From positions 1-64,000 of the forward strand of contig NZ_BAVR01000003.1 of NCBI RefSeq assembly GCF_000521465.1: a DNA stretch of 64,000 bases. The letters run 5' to 3'. The position numbers were made by a program, and so were the translations under genes. Positions 50,067-60,538 of this stretch are shown in pieces (the first letter of the stretch is position 1; every line of letters starts with the position of its first letter). The notes under the pieces were generated by a model that was given only the letters and a program-made list of their open reading frames with translations, was not told the DNA's origin and searched no databases. The DNA is from Acetivibrio straminisolvens JCM 21531. GTDB taxonomy: Bacteria; Bacillota; Clostridia; Acetivibrionales; Acetivibrionaceae.

Positions 50067-51773
50067 TTAGAGTTCCGGAATCACTCGCATTAAGTATCGT
50101 TTTAACTTTGAAAGATCTGTTGAGTCAATTTTTCCGTCATCATTGAGATCAGCAACTCTTAAATCATTAACCGGAAATTGATTAATAATTCTGAGTATAT
50201 ATCTTTTATATGCTGCATAATCTGTTGAATTAACGGCTCCATCACCGTTTACATCTCCTTTTCGGAACCCAATGCCGTTCGTTGGAGTCGGAGTAGAAGT
50301 TGGAGTTGGAGTCGGAGTATTTTGCGGAACGCCGTCGGGATAGTATTTTACATATTCATATTCTGCTGTTAATGGAGTTTTTCCGTCATATGGTCCAAGC
50401 CATCCGTCAACACCTATTCCAGGCCATAAATTCATCATAATTTTACCCGGAGTAACAGGTATATTTCTGGTTCCTCTATAGACTTTTTGTCCGTCAACAT
50501 AGAAATCTATATAGCCCGGTCTCCACTCAAAACCATATGTATGGAAATCCTGAGATGCATCGAATCCTAGATTATGATAATATTCATTTCCGCCAACCCC
50601 GTCCTTGTACCAGTTGAATTGAACTTGGGTCGTGTTTTTACCTAAAATCTCGATATCTATTTCGTCCCACGGATTGTTGTCTGAAGGTCCTGTATATGTG
50701 AAAAATGATGAAACAATACCTGTATTCTTTGCAGCTTTCATTCTTACTTCATAATAACCGTATCCGAAAAATGATTTTGTGCGGTATTCGCCGCTTTTAT
50801 ACGGATATGAACCGCCATATTCCCTGTCAAGGGTTAAAACCATCTTTCCATTGGAAAACGACACTTGAGAAGGTTTCCAAACACAGTTGAATACCGAACC
50901 GTTTGCCCAATCTGCCTTCTCCCATTGATTGGTGTCAAAGTTTGAAAACACTGCAACAAAGTTTGACGAATTAGGAGTCGGCTTAGAAGTAACCGCAGGG
51001 GTCGGAGTTGGAGTTGGAGTCGGAGTATTTTGCGGCACTCCATCGGGATAGTATTTTACATATTCATATTCTGCTGTTAAAGGAGTTCTTCCGTCATATG
51101 GTCCAAGCCATCCGTCAACGCCTGTTCCAGGCCATAAATTCATCATAATTTTACCTGGGGTAACCGGTATATTCCTGGTTCCGCGATAGACTTTTTTACC
51201 GTCAACATAAAAGTCTATGTAACCCGGTCTCCACTCAAAACCATATGTATGAAAATCCTGAGAAGCGTCAAATCCTAGATTATAATAATATTCGTTTCCG
51301 CCAACCCCGTCCTTGTACCAGTTGAATTGAACTTGGGTCGTGTTTTTACCTAAAATCTCGATATCTATTTCGTCCCATGGATTGTTGTCTGAAGGTCCTG
51401 TATATGTGAAAAACGATGAAACAATACCTGTGTTCTTTGCAGCTTTCATTCTTACTTCATAATAACCGTATCCGAAAAATGATTTTGTGCGGTATTCGCC
51501 GCTTTTATACGGATATGAACCGCCATATTCCTTGTCCAGAGTTAAAACCATCTTTCCATTGGAAAACGACACTTGAGAAGGTTTCCAAACACAGTTGAAC
51601 ACCGAACCGTTTGCCCAATCTGCCTTCTCCCATTGACTGGAGTCAAAATTTGAAAACACTGCAGAAAAAGGTGTATTTACCACATTGGCAGCTTCCACTT
51701 TTGGTAAAGGAGAAGCAAACAGCGGTAAAATCAACAACAAAGCAGCTAATAATGAAATTACCCTCTTTTTCAT
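50067..51773 (-). CDS. licB: cellulosomal lichenase with duplicated GH16 domain and dockerin
   Basis: The protein is 568 residues: signal peptide (1-29), first GH16 (about 35-248), Pro-Thr linker, second GH16 (about 271-484), Pro-Thr linker and type I dockerin (about 505-568). Each GH16 has the catalytic DEIDIE (Glu135/139 and Glu371/375), the form typical of beta-1,3-1,4-glucanases. The copies differ at only about ten residues. The dockerin loops carry Ser-Thr pairs (VNSTD, IDSTD), so it docks to the scaffoldin. As I recall, LicB of A. thermocellus has one GH16 in 334 residues, so an internal duplication has occurred here. The promoter and LacI-type operator are at 51892-51942. Confidence 0.93.
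   Translation of the reverse strand: MKKRVISLLAALLLILPLFASPLPKVEAANVVNTPFSAVFSNFDSSQWEKADWANGSVFNCVWKPSQVSFSNGKMVLTLDKEYGGSYPYKSGEYRTKSFFGYGYYEVRMKAAKNTGIVSSFFTYTGPSDNNPWDEIDIEILGKNTTQVQFNWYKDGVGGNEYYYNLGFDASQDFHTYGFEWRPGYIDFYVDGKKVYRGTRNIPVTPGKIMMNLWPGTGVDGWLGPYDGRTPLTAEYEYVKYYPDGVPQNTPTPTPTPTPAVTSKPTPNSSNFVAVFSNFDTNQWEKADWANGSVFNCVWKPSQVSFSNGKMVLTLDREYGGSYPYKSGEYRTKSFFGYGYYEVRMKAAKNTGIVSSFFTYTGPSDNNPWDEIDIEILGKNTTQVQFNWYKDGVGGNEYYHNLGFDASQDFHTYGFEWRPGYIDFYVDGQKVYRGTRNIPVTPGKIMMNLWPGIGVDGWLGPYDGKTPLTAEYEYVKYYPDGVPQNTPTPTPTSTPTPTNGIGFRKGDVNGDGAVNSTDYAAYKRYILRIINQFPVNDLRVADLNDDGKIDSTDLSKLKRYLMRVIPEL
50312..51668 (-). repeat. intragenic tandem duplication of the GH16 module
   Basis: Two units of about 708 bases (236 codons) lie head to tail: 51030-51668 with its linker, and 50312-50960 with its linker. 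Long stretches are identical at the DNA level, with scattered mostly silent changes. The PTPTP linker is duplicated too, so the crossover probably lay in or near the linkers. Confidence 0.85.
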
Positions 51774-51891
51774 AAGATACCTCCCGAAAAATAATAATAT
51801 AATTGCCGCAGCAAAATTGTAACTCCAATAAAACTTCTGAAAAAATCAATTCAATCTATCTATTTATCTCAAATCTAGCATTCCAAACAAC

Positions 51892-51903
51892 TAACACGTG
51901 TTA
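51892..51903. promoter_or_regulatory. LacI-type operator of licB
   Basis: TAACACGTGTTA is a perfect 12-base palindrome with a central CG pair, the hallmark of LacI/GalR operators. It lies 11 bases past the licB -10 box, around the transcription start, and 214 bases before the divergent LacI-family gene. Confidence 0.78.
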
Positions 51904-51913
51904 ATTCGATTTT

Positions 51914-51942
51914 ATTATATAATATCGATTTTTGATTGTCAA
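51914..51942 (-). promoter_or_regulatory. sigma-A promoter of licB
   Basis: On the minus strand, perfect TTGACA (51942-51937) and perfect TATAAT (51919-51914) are separated by 17 bases. Confidence 0.88.
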
Positions 51943-52039
51943 CCAAATCCATGCTTAGATAAAAAAGAATATGGTTCTAAATTATTGGGATGCAAAAAAT
52001 CCAAATTATTCTCAATGCATACACAAACAGTAAACCCTC

Positions 52040-52068
52040 TTGATTAATTCCGATATCAGTGCTATCCT
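52040..52068 (+). promoter_or_regulatory. probable promoter of the LacI-family gene
   Basis: TTGATT (52040-52045) and TATCCT (52063-52068) with 17 bases between. It is weaker than the licB promoter. Confidence 0.5.
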
Positions 52069-52116
52069 TTACTTAAAAGGCTAATTTTTATTTTTCGGTA
52101 TTAAGGTGGTTTGGGC

Positions 52117-53178
52117 ATGAATAGCAAGGATATAGCAAAAATCGTCGGTGTTTCAAGAAGTACTGTTTCCCGAGTAATAAACAACTATCCCGATATCCCT
52201 CAAGCAACAAGGGAAAAGGTATTAAAAGCAATAAAAGAATATAACTATTATCCTAATGCTTCGGCCAGGAGGCTTGCAGGAATGAAAAGTTCCACATTGG
52301 GAATTTTCATTATTGACATTAGAGATAACGAAAAACCGCACCATGTAATTGAAAATAACGAGGACCTTTTATACGGCAATTCATATTTTTCATCGTTTAT
52401 TAATGCTTTTATCGACCAGTCAAACAAAGCACAGTACCACGTTTTGGTATCGACTATCTACAGTTCCAAGGAATTGTGGAAGATTCAAAGTGCTTTTTAT
52501 GAGAAGAGAATTGACGGAGCAGTAATTATAGGAAGCAGCAAATCCGATTACAACAAAATTTTCGAAATAACGGATAAGGATTTTGTTACCGTTGCAGTTG
52601 ATTTGGATATGGAAAGAGAAAATACAGGTACAGTTATGTCTGTGAATATCAATAATTATGACGGTGTGTCCGATGCGATAGATTATCTTATTGAACTTGG
52701 GCATAGAGATATTGCCGTTATCACAGGCGATTTAAACAAGCTTTCGGGTAAAATAAGGCTTGAAAGCTTTAAAGACGCACTTTTAAGACACGGCCTTCCA
52801 TTAAATGATGCCTTTATTGCATATGGTGACTTTACCGAACACAGCGGCTATGAAGGTATGAAAAAAATATTGGCCTCCGAAAGAAAGCCGACAGCCGTAT
52901 TTGTAAGCAATGATACCATGGCTATCGGAGCATATAGAGCAATAGAAGAGCAAGGATTTAAAATTCCGGAGGATATTTCGGTTATGGGATTCGATAATTC
53001 ATATATATCCCAATACATGTCCCCTCCCCTTACCACAGTCAATGTTTCATTGCCTGAAATAGCCAAATGTTCTATTGAATTATTGCTCGATTCTATTAAT
53101 AATAAAGAGATAAAAAACAGGCAAAAAACGGTGAATGTTCAAATAATCAAGCGTAATTCATGTAGAAAAATCGTCTGA
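52117..53178 (+). CDS. LacI/GalR-family transcriptional regulator
   Basis: The protein is 353 residues. The helix-turn-helix (SKDIAKIVGVSRSTVSRVI) and hinge helix (PNASARRLAG) are canonical. The ligand domain follows, with FVSNDTMAIGAYRAIEE and DISVMGFDN. It is divergent from licB, and a CG-centred palindrome overlaps the licB start site, so it probably represses licB and perhaps bglA until a glucan oligosaccharide appears, as GlyR3 does for the celC operon in A. thermocellus. ATG 52117 has AAGGTGG upstream. Confidence 0.92.
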   Translation: MNSKDIAKIVGVSRSTVSRVINNYPDIPQATREKVLKAIKEYNYYPNASARRLAGMKSSTLGIFIIDIRDNEKPHHVIENNEDLLYGNSYFSSFINAFIDQSNKAQYHVLVSTIYSSKELWKIQSAFYEKRIDGAVIIGSSKSDYNKIFEITDKDFVTVAVDLDMERENTGTVMSVNINNYDGVSDAIDYLIELGHRDIAVITGDLNKLSGKIRLESFKDALLRHGLPLNDAFIAYGDFTEHSGYEGMKKILASERKPTAVFVSNDTMAIGAYRAIEEQGFKIPEDISVMGFDNSYISQYMSPPLTTVNVSLPEIAKCSIELLLDSINNKEIKNRQKTVNVQIIKRNSCRKIV

Positions 53179-53184
53179 AACAAA

Positions 53185-53970
53185 TCAGTTTCCGTTGTAC
53201 TTTTCGAAAACAGCTTCGTTTGCTCTTACATCGAAATATCCTTCTTGTCCGTCTCCGTATGTGAATATTAGTATATTGTTATCATCTGCGTATGACTTAA
53301 AAGTTATCGCACCTTTCCCCGGATATTCATATTTTTCAACAGATACCTCAAATTCTGTGGGACTATATATTTTTTGCCAAATAACCCCTACGTCTTCATT
53401 GTCTTTTTTACATCCTGATGCCAAAATACTAATATTACTTTTTGCCATTGTATTTATCTCATACTCAAGCATTCCTCTACCAAAAATAAAACCTGGCGTT
53501 GAAGGATCTGTATCCACTTTTTTTATAACTTGCTGTTCCTTAGGGAAGTAACCAAATCCATGTTTAAGCGGTTCAACATTAAGAATAGGGTTTCCTTTCT
53601 CATCCTTAGGAGCGTTTTTTAATTTCTTCTCATGCTCTTTTTCGTATTCGAGACGTTTTTTCTCAGTTTCCCTCAAATAAGCTTCATATTCCTTTTCACC
53701 TTCTATTTTTGCTTCCAATTCTTCCGGAACTTTTTCACCTCTTCTTATGTACTCCTCTTTCATTTTGGTAAGTTCAGCTATCTTCGGATTTAAATATCCT
53801 TCTGCATCCTGTAAATTTTCAAAACCTTTTTCAGTTCCGGCACTAGTATTTCTCTCAATTAAATCGGTTTTAGATTGCTTATCAAAATTTTTTGCAATAG
53901 CTGTACCACTACTCAACAAAACAGCTATAACAGTTGTGACTAAAATAACCTTTTTTGCTCGATTTGTCAT
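53185..53970 (-). CDS. secreted protein with coiled coil, unknown function
   Basis: The protein is 261 residues: signal peptide (VILVTTVIAVLLSSGTAIA), then a highly charged alpha-helical stretch (about 60-120) predicted as coiled coil, then a beta-rich C-terminal half. No family is recognised. It lies 20 bases after the PPC-domain protein gene and is probably co-expressed with it. Confidence 0.72.
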   Translation of the reverse strand: MTNRAKKVILVTTVIAVLLSSGTAIAKNFDKQSKTDLIERNTSAGTEKGFENLQDAEGYLNPKIAELTKMKEEYIRRGEKVPEELEAKIEGEKEYEAYLRETEKKRLEYEKEHEKKLKNAPKDEKGNPILNVEPLKHGFGYFPKEQQVIKKVDTDPSTPGFIFGRGMLEYEINTMAKSNISILASGCKKDNEDVGVIWQKIYSPTEFEVSVEKYEYPGKGAITFKSYADDNNILIFTYGDGQEGYFDVRANEAVFEKYNGN

Positions 53971-53990
53971 CTAAATTACCCCTTTCTTTA

Positions 53991-55296
53991 TTAATTATAC
54001 TGACTTGGCAATGCAATCCATGTGCGATACTCAAGAGGTTCACCTATTCCGTTTTGATTTAAAAAGTTATAAAAGTTTGCATATGATTCTTGGTTACTAT
54101 ATAAAGCAGAGCTAAACTCACTCCATTTATTTGTACTCAAAAGCCCATCAAAATAAAAAGCTCTCCACTTTTTCTGGTATGTCCATCTTTTAACGTGAGA
54201 ATCGTTATAAATTTGAGGCATGCAATACGCACAGCTCAGTCCCCATGACAAATAATAAACATCACTTGCTTTCCATTGAAAATACCTACTACTAAAATCA
54301 TCTTTAACAGACCAAGATGGATCCGTTTCACCTGACCAATCATAAGTAGCTCCATTATGACTACCATAATTGTATAATCTACGATAAGCCCCCGTCTCAC
54401 TAAATCCCCTTGCAAGCTCTTTTGTATATAAAGGGTCATTCCAACCCATTTCTGCATCATAGCCTCCAAATACTTCTGTAACATTTTTACTATAGCTTAT
54501 ATTGAGCACAGCTTCTTTAAAAGCTTTACCATTATTATACCATTCCACCGTGTTATCTACCAACATTCCTCTTTGGTTAGTTACACCTACTACAACTTTA
54601 ATTTTTGCAGTATGCTTAGGATGCTCATTATATCCACTAATAAAGGCATTTACAGCTTGAGTTATTTGAGAATAGCTCAAAAAACTGTCATTATAACCTT
54701 GAACACCATGAACAGAGCCTTGTTTCATAGGGCGACCAAAGCTTAATATTACAATTCCTTCAAGATTATTCGTATGATCACGACCTAAATATCTCATATA
54801 ATCCGTTGAAGTAGTATTTGTAACATAGAATGAGTGGTTAAAAGTTTCTCCTTGAGTTTTAATGAACAACTTATACCTAGAATTTGCCGGGGGTGTGCCA
54901 CCCCATTTTCTTACTAAGACATAGTAAGTACCGGTATATGGAGCAGTGTAGCTAAAAAACTCTCCAAAATCTTGGCTTGTGTTTGAGTATGCTAATTGAA
55001 CATAGTCTTTGTCGTAAAGATAGAAATCATAATCGCAACCAGTAGGTATACTCGATAGATGAATATACATATTATCATTTTTTGTAGCATTAAACTTATA
55101 GTAGTCATTTTGATCACCTGATGGAAAAGTACCTTTAATAGTAGCCTCAGAAAAATTATTACCAAGATTCTGTGCAGTTCCAAAGGTATCATTTGAACTA
55201 GTAGTTTCATATATTACATTATCATACGCAAAAACATTTTTAGAAGCAATTACCACAAAGAATACAATCATCATCAAAAAAACACTTTTTTTTCAT
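53991..55296 (-). CDS. secreted protein with N-terminal PPC-like domain (frame break in the signal peptide)
   Basis: The product is about 434 residues. From ATG 55296 (AAAGGAGG upstream), A8 and T7 runs make the frame slip; one base less in either joins the start to LMMIVFFVVIASKNVFA, a signal peptide. Residues about 25-140 resemble the bacterial pre-peptidase C-terminal (PPC) beta-sandwich (QNDYYKFNATKNDNMYIHL, GTYYVLVRKWGG). The remaining 290 residues (RYLGRDHTNNLEGIVILSFG) may be a TIM-barrel-like domain of the DUF1906/GH25-like kind. No dockerin is present. Confidence 0.75.
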
Positions 55297-55735
55297 TTGA
55301 ACTAAGCCTCCTTTGGTTATTAAGTAAAAAAAGTAAAAAACTTGCCCATTCTGCTATAGATTCATGATCAATAATTAAGACTTTCTTTTTAAGTTATTAC
55401 TATCAGATAATCCATAATCAACAAAAAGGTGTATACTTTTGCCATGGCAACCCTTTTGTTGAAACTTCAAGTGCTTTTGTCGATTAGAATTATCCTTAGA
55501 TGTTTATTATATGTTATATTGTATATTACAAGTTAAAATTTGTAAATAATAGAGTATATGCATATACATGATTATTATTTAAATTATTCTACTTTTTTAT
55601 TTTTTCTTCATTTTTTAAAGTTTTTCTTATTTTATAAAAATGAAGATTTTAGTTGTTAGCAGGAAGGTAATTAATTTATATAGTTTAGGCTCGCAAAAAA
55701 TTACAATATATAGGCACAAAACCGCTCGATTTTCG
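55297..55735. other. upstream region with a nested palindrome
   Basis: CAACAAAAAGG (55421-55431) and CCCTTTTGTTG (55453-55463) flank a perfect TTGCCATGGCAA palindrome (55441-55452). The rest is AT-rich, without a gene. Confidence 0.4.
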
Positions 55736-56700
55736 CAGGAGATCTTTGTACAGTCATAAAGTATTTGCGTATCGCCTGCGCAATTTTATCCATGGATTCC
55801 AACAAGTGGTTTTGCGTTACATCCTTTCAGATATCTTTCCAAAGATGTTCGATTGAATTCAAATCGGAGCTATAGGGGGAGTGAATACTTAAGGGAGATA
55901 TTCTTTATTGAATCCAATAATTCTATAACGCTTTTGGTATAATGATACCGTACATTATCAAGAAGCAATATTACTTTCTTGTTGGCATAATACATTGAAG
56001 GCTTATATAAAAAAAATCTTAAAGCTTTCAGAATTAGCAGTTTCAGAGTTTTTAAAGTATACCTTGCCATCGACAGGATCTACTGCCCCAAACATAACAA
56101 TTCTTTCCCCGGAACTGGAACTGTCAGTCGGCACAATTGGCTGTTCACCTTTGCATAACCACTCTAATGTTGTAGTACGTTCGTCTGTAAATATGCGTCA
56201 TCTTCATAAAGTACACAGTGTCATCATCGGAGTTGGTAAGAAGGTCCTGTAGCTTCTCCCTGAATTGCTCCTGCTTTTCCTTCTTGGCATTCTGGCTCTG
56301 CTTCTTTGACCTTTGAAAAGTGAATCAAAGTTTATGGACTAAGTCATATAAGCTTAAGGTTTAATAGTTGATACCCCACTAATTACTTATCCGCCTTTTT
56401 AACAAAAGCATAGTCCAGTTGCTTTTGTTGAACCCGCATTCACGGGGAAACTTTCGCAAGGCTTCGTTTACTGCTTGCTTCTGCTCTCGTGATAAGTAAC
56501 TCTTTCAGTTGCTGCGTCGAGTATCAATAAGACCGGCAATACCATATTCGTTATATCGGTGCACCACTTACGGACATTGGTAGCTGCCATATGAATATCT
56601 TTAGATACTTCTAGACTTGGTTTACCATCCCAGGTCTGCAATACGGCGAGCATTCTTGTTCGAAGTTTTGAATCGTTGCAATCTCGAATGAAGCTTCATG
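55736..56700 (-). mobile_element. degraded IS630-family transposase
   Basis: Pieces in several frames follow transposase order on the minus strand. A helix-turn-helix start (PSLEVSKDIHMAATNVRKW, about 56468-56653) comes first. The DDE strand KVILLLDNVRYHYTK follows near 55940, and then SSDLNSIEHLWK near 55860, interrupted by stops. No terminal inverted repeats or TA target duplication are evident. It is not functional. Confidence 0.72.
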
Positions 56701-56870
56701 TACATCATAAGAGTCGGTTTTTCCAGTTACCTCAAGTTTTCCTCTACTCATAATATCAGAGCCTTTCTATATACGTGCTCTAACATAATCTTCCAATAAC
56801 AACAGACGGTATTTGATTCCGTTATCAAATCTATTAATGCCCTTCATAATTTAATACCGTTTTCTTCATA

Positions 56871-57170
56871 CTATGATTGACCGACGCAAATTACTTGGCC
56901 TTCTTCTAAATTTTCTTTAAGTGCTTTCAGAACTTTAATATCAGATAGTGTAACCTTTATGTATAAGCCCATCTCATCCTTTTTCTGTTTCGTGTAACTT
57001 GAATCGCTTGCATGTTCCTTAGTAGCCTTGCAATCTATTTTTAAAACCTCACCTATAATAACAGCAATTGCATCATTGTATAAGGCATCTTACTGTCATA
57101 CATAGGCCAATCTTCCATTAGAGTAATTGTTTTTTTGCTTTCATCAGAATACTCAACAATATTATTATCA
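56871..57170 (-). pseudogene. relic of an unidentified protein
   Basis: A protein-like stretch of about 75 residues (DALYNDAIAVIIGEVLKID and SYTKQKKDEMGLYIKVTL) ends at TAG 56871. A second frame just upstream reads KKTITLMEDWPMYDSK. A start codon is missing. I cannot name the family. It lies between the IS630 relic and recJ. Confidence 0.4.
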
Positions 57171-57404
57171 TGATTTTACTTGTCAATTTTTTACTGATAT
57201 AAAAATAAATGTACTGTAAGTAATGCAGTAACACCAAAAACAGTAATGCTAATTGTGGTTAGGCGCTTTTCATAAAACGCTTAAAAACACCTGAAATATA
57301 ATTCTTAAGAAAAACTTTTTAAATACTTTTGAAATCTGAATTTTATATAAAAACTCGAAATTACGGTTAAAATTCTCAATTGATATGCACTTTTATCAAC
57401 TCAT

Positions 57405-59704
57405 TTAATCGAATTTTTTTAGATATTCCTTAAATCTATCTATCTCCATCTTTAATATAAACTGCTGATAGGCATTTTTTTCTGCCAAAGCATCGGCAAG
57501 GTTCTTTTTTGCCATAAAAGTACTTTTATCTGCTACACCTTTTCCTTCCGACAAATAAACTTTCTGCTCATCATCGCTTAAGGTATAGTTTAACATTCCG
57601 GAAGACCCAAGATATTTTAGGCCCGCCTTTACAATGTTCTCCTCAACGCAAAGCTTCATGGAAAGCTCATCAATATAAGCTCTTCCGTTCCGTTTATTAA
57701 TTATGTGCTTTATGAGCCCAAAAGGTTCAATACAAAGCCTTTAAAGGTATAATTCGGAAGAACGCCAAAATTTATTATCACCTTTTTGGGATTGGCAAGA
57801 GCAATGGTCTCTTTAAAAATGTCCGTATTGCTAGGAGTAGAGAGGAATATAAGCTCACCGCAGCTTTTCACCGAAAATCTGTCAACGGTATTCTCAATGG
57901 GGCATGCTGCCTGAAGTCCTTCGTAGAATATTTGTGCATTGGGATATTTCTTTAAGAGGTTTTCAATAGATGTTTTTCTCTCATCTAAAATTTCTCCTTC
58001 AAACAGCTTCCTGGATTCTCCGAAAGTTTCAAACATATATTCCAAAGTCAGTTGAATACCTGCGTCTTTGTTGTAGTTGTTTCGGCTGACCTTGAAGGTT
58101 ATATCAAAGTTCCTGCCTTCAAAGGACTCATCCTCTCCAAACCACTTGACCGCCGGTATTCTGTTTCCATTTTGGTCTTCTATTACCATTATATGATGTT
58201 TTTTCTCCGTCATTCTGTCACTTAAAACAGTAACATTCCTTATGCAAAAGCAAGGAGCATGAAATCCTTCTCCATAGGGTCCCGCCGATTGGATTCTGCT
58301 GTAGAATTCTTCATCTATATTTTCTATCTTAAGCTCCATATCGGCATTGACATTTATCATGTCTTTTATAAAATATCTGTTTTCTGCCTCCAGCTCAATC
58401 CGGCTGATAAAATCCTCAATATCATCCTTTTTGATTGAAAGTCCTGCAGCCTGGGAATGCCCTCCAAACTTTAAAAGCTTTCCGCTGCATTCCTTAATCA
58501 ATTCGTAAATATTTATCTCCTCAATGGACCTGGCAGAACCTACCGCAGTAACCCCATCCTCTTTTAAGGAAAACAGAATTGACGGCTTTCGATAAAGCTC
58601 GCAAATCCTTCCGGCAGCAATTCCGATTATCCCATGATGCCAATACTCTTTATACAGCACCAAAATTGTCTTGTTTTTCTTTCGTGTCTCCACCATCTCC
58701 ACAGCTTCATCTACAATTGTCTGCTGTACCCTTTTTCTCTCCATATTCAGTGAGTCAATTTTCTCCGCCATGATCCGTGCCTTTTCAAAGTCCCGGCACA
58801 AAAAAAGCTCCACAGGAAGCCGTGCTGTCTCCATTCTTCCTGCCGCATTTATTCTGGGTGCTATCTGAAACGCAACATCTTCCTCATTCTCAAGTTTTCC
58901 GTTTATTTCTGCTATCTCAATTAGCTGCCGAAGCCCAATTCTTTCAGTATTAAATAATGCCGGCAGAGCTTTTTGAAGAAGGTACCTGTTTTCTCCGTTA
59001 AGGCTCACAACATCCGCTATAAGGGATAACGCAAGCATGTCCAAAAACTTTTCCGCCCTGCCAAGAAGACTCTTTTTCTCAAGGAGAGCAAGACAGAGAA
59101 AATACACCATTCCGCAACCGGATATATTCCTAGCCCTGTGTCCCTCTTCCAAAAGCTTGGGGTTTAATATCGCATCGGCAGGAGGAAGTTCGTCGGGTAC
59201 AGTATGGTGGTCGGTGAGCACCACATCCATTCCCAGCTCCTTGGCAAGAGTTATCTCCTTGATATTGGAAATCCCACAGTCGCAGGTGATTATTAGCGAA
59301 ACACCATCCCGGAAAAGTTTTCTTACCACTTTCTCATTCATGCCGTATCCTTCGGTAAACCGGTCAGGAACATGGTAGACTACCTTTTGCGTAAAAAAAC
59401 TCAGGCATTCAACAAGAGTGACGGTGCTGGTAACACCGTCAACATCATAGTCTCCGTACACACATATTTTTTCTCCATTGTCTATGGCACGAAATATCCT
59501 GTCCACAGCTTTGGGCATATCCGAAAATTCATTGGGTTTTGTAGGCTCATAAAACTCCGGATTCAACATCTGTTTTATGGTTTCGGGATTTTTATACCCC
59601 CGGTTGTAAAAAATTCTTGCCACAAGTTCGTCACCGCCGCAAGCATCCAGCACTTCTTGCGGCAACTCAACTCCCTGATTTAATATATTTACTTTAACTT
59701 TCAT
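57405..59704 (-). CDS. recJ: single-stranded-DNA-specific 5'-3' exonuclease RecJ (one frame break)
   Basis: The repaired protein is about 766 residues. DHH-family motifs are DYDVD (85-89), CDCG (141-144) and the namesake TDHH (164-167). The DHHA1 domain carries GHSQAAGLSI, followed by an OB domain. The C-terminal 85 residues lie in another frame (57405-57659); the break near 57712-57720 is repaired by one base to give LNLLGLIKHIINKRNGRAYIDE. It degrades single strands during recombination and mismatch repair. It abuts the nuclease gene with no gap. Confidence 0.92.
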
Positions 59705-60538
59705 CTATCTCAACTCCTCTATGCTGTCCCAATCGAGTTCTTCCAGAAAATCCTCATCCTCTTCCACAGCCTGAAAATCAACCCGTTCATTGTTGCAAAA
59801 CCAATTGAATTCACAATAGAGGCAGTTTTTCTTGTAGAGCTCTTTGTCAAAGCTTTCGTAATCATACTGCAAAATACCGTCTATCTTGCTTTTTAGAGCT
59901 TGTCCAAACTGTTCATGTATTTCATCGCTGTAGTTTATTTCAGCCAAAATACGGGCCGGGTCCGGATGCCAGTAAAACATCCTAATGTCTGAGCATTCAA
60001 TTTCTCTTTGCACCACTCTTTGTGCCTGCTCTTTCAGCACAAAAAGATACACCATTGTCTGAAGGCTTCCTTTGAGCCTTTCGCCTTTTTGCTTATCATC
60101 CCATGGCTTATTTGACTTACTTTTGCCTTGGGTCTTCCAGTCCCATATTTCTATACCGTCATTTTTTATTACAACCAGATCAAAGTTTGCTTCAAGTCTC
60201 AAAGTCCCCTTTGCCATTCTGAGCTTGTACTCAGGAAGATACAGTGCATCATCTGTCTTTGGAAAATGGCTTTTTAGAGCTTCCAACCACTTTGAAAGCT
60301 CTTCATATCCTTCAATTCCACTAGTAAGTCCCGTATCAATCCCCAAAAAGTATCTTCTGGCCATTAAATGAAAGTTTCTGCCTATATCACTCCTTCTCTT
60401 TATCTCTTCGCTAATTACACTTTTCCACTTAATCCCTTCAAGATATCTCTTTTTAAACTTCAACGGACACTTTTCAAAGGTGGATATGGAATACTGGGTA
60501 AACAAAAAATAGTTGAAAAACCTCAAATCATTATTCAT
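59705..60538 (-). CDS. PD-(D/E)XK nuclease with a probable 4Fe-4S cluster (AddB/Cas4-like)
   Basis: The protein is 277 residues. The start YSISTFEKCPLKFKKRYLEG and the end NCLYCEFNWFC supply one plus three Cys residues, arranged as in AddB/Cas4 Fe-S nucleases. The active site is EANFDLVVI with IWDWKTQGK (Asp, Lys). It overlaps the helicase stop by ATGA and immediately precedes recJ. It probably supplies the nuclease activity of a helicase-nuclease complex. Confidence 0.85.
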   Translation of the reverse strand: MNNDLRFFNYFLFTQYSISTFEKCPLKFKKRYLEGIKWKSVISEEIKRRSDIGRNFHLMARRYFLGIDTGLTSGIEGYEELSKWLEALKSHFPKTDDALYLPEYKLRMAKGTLRLEANFDLVVIKNDGIEIWDWKTQGKSKSNKPWDDKQKGERLKGSLQTMVYLFVLKEQAQRVVQREIECSDIRMFYWHPDPARILAEINYSDEIHEQFGQALKSKIDGILQYDYESFDKELYKKNCLYCEFNWFCNNERVDFQAVEEDEDFLEELDWDSIEELR

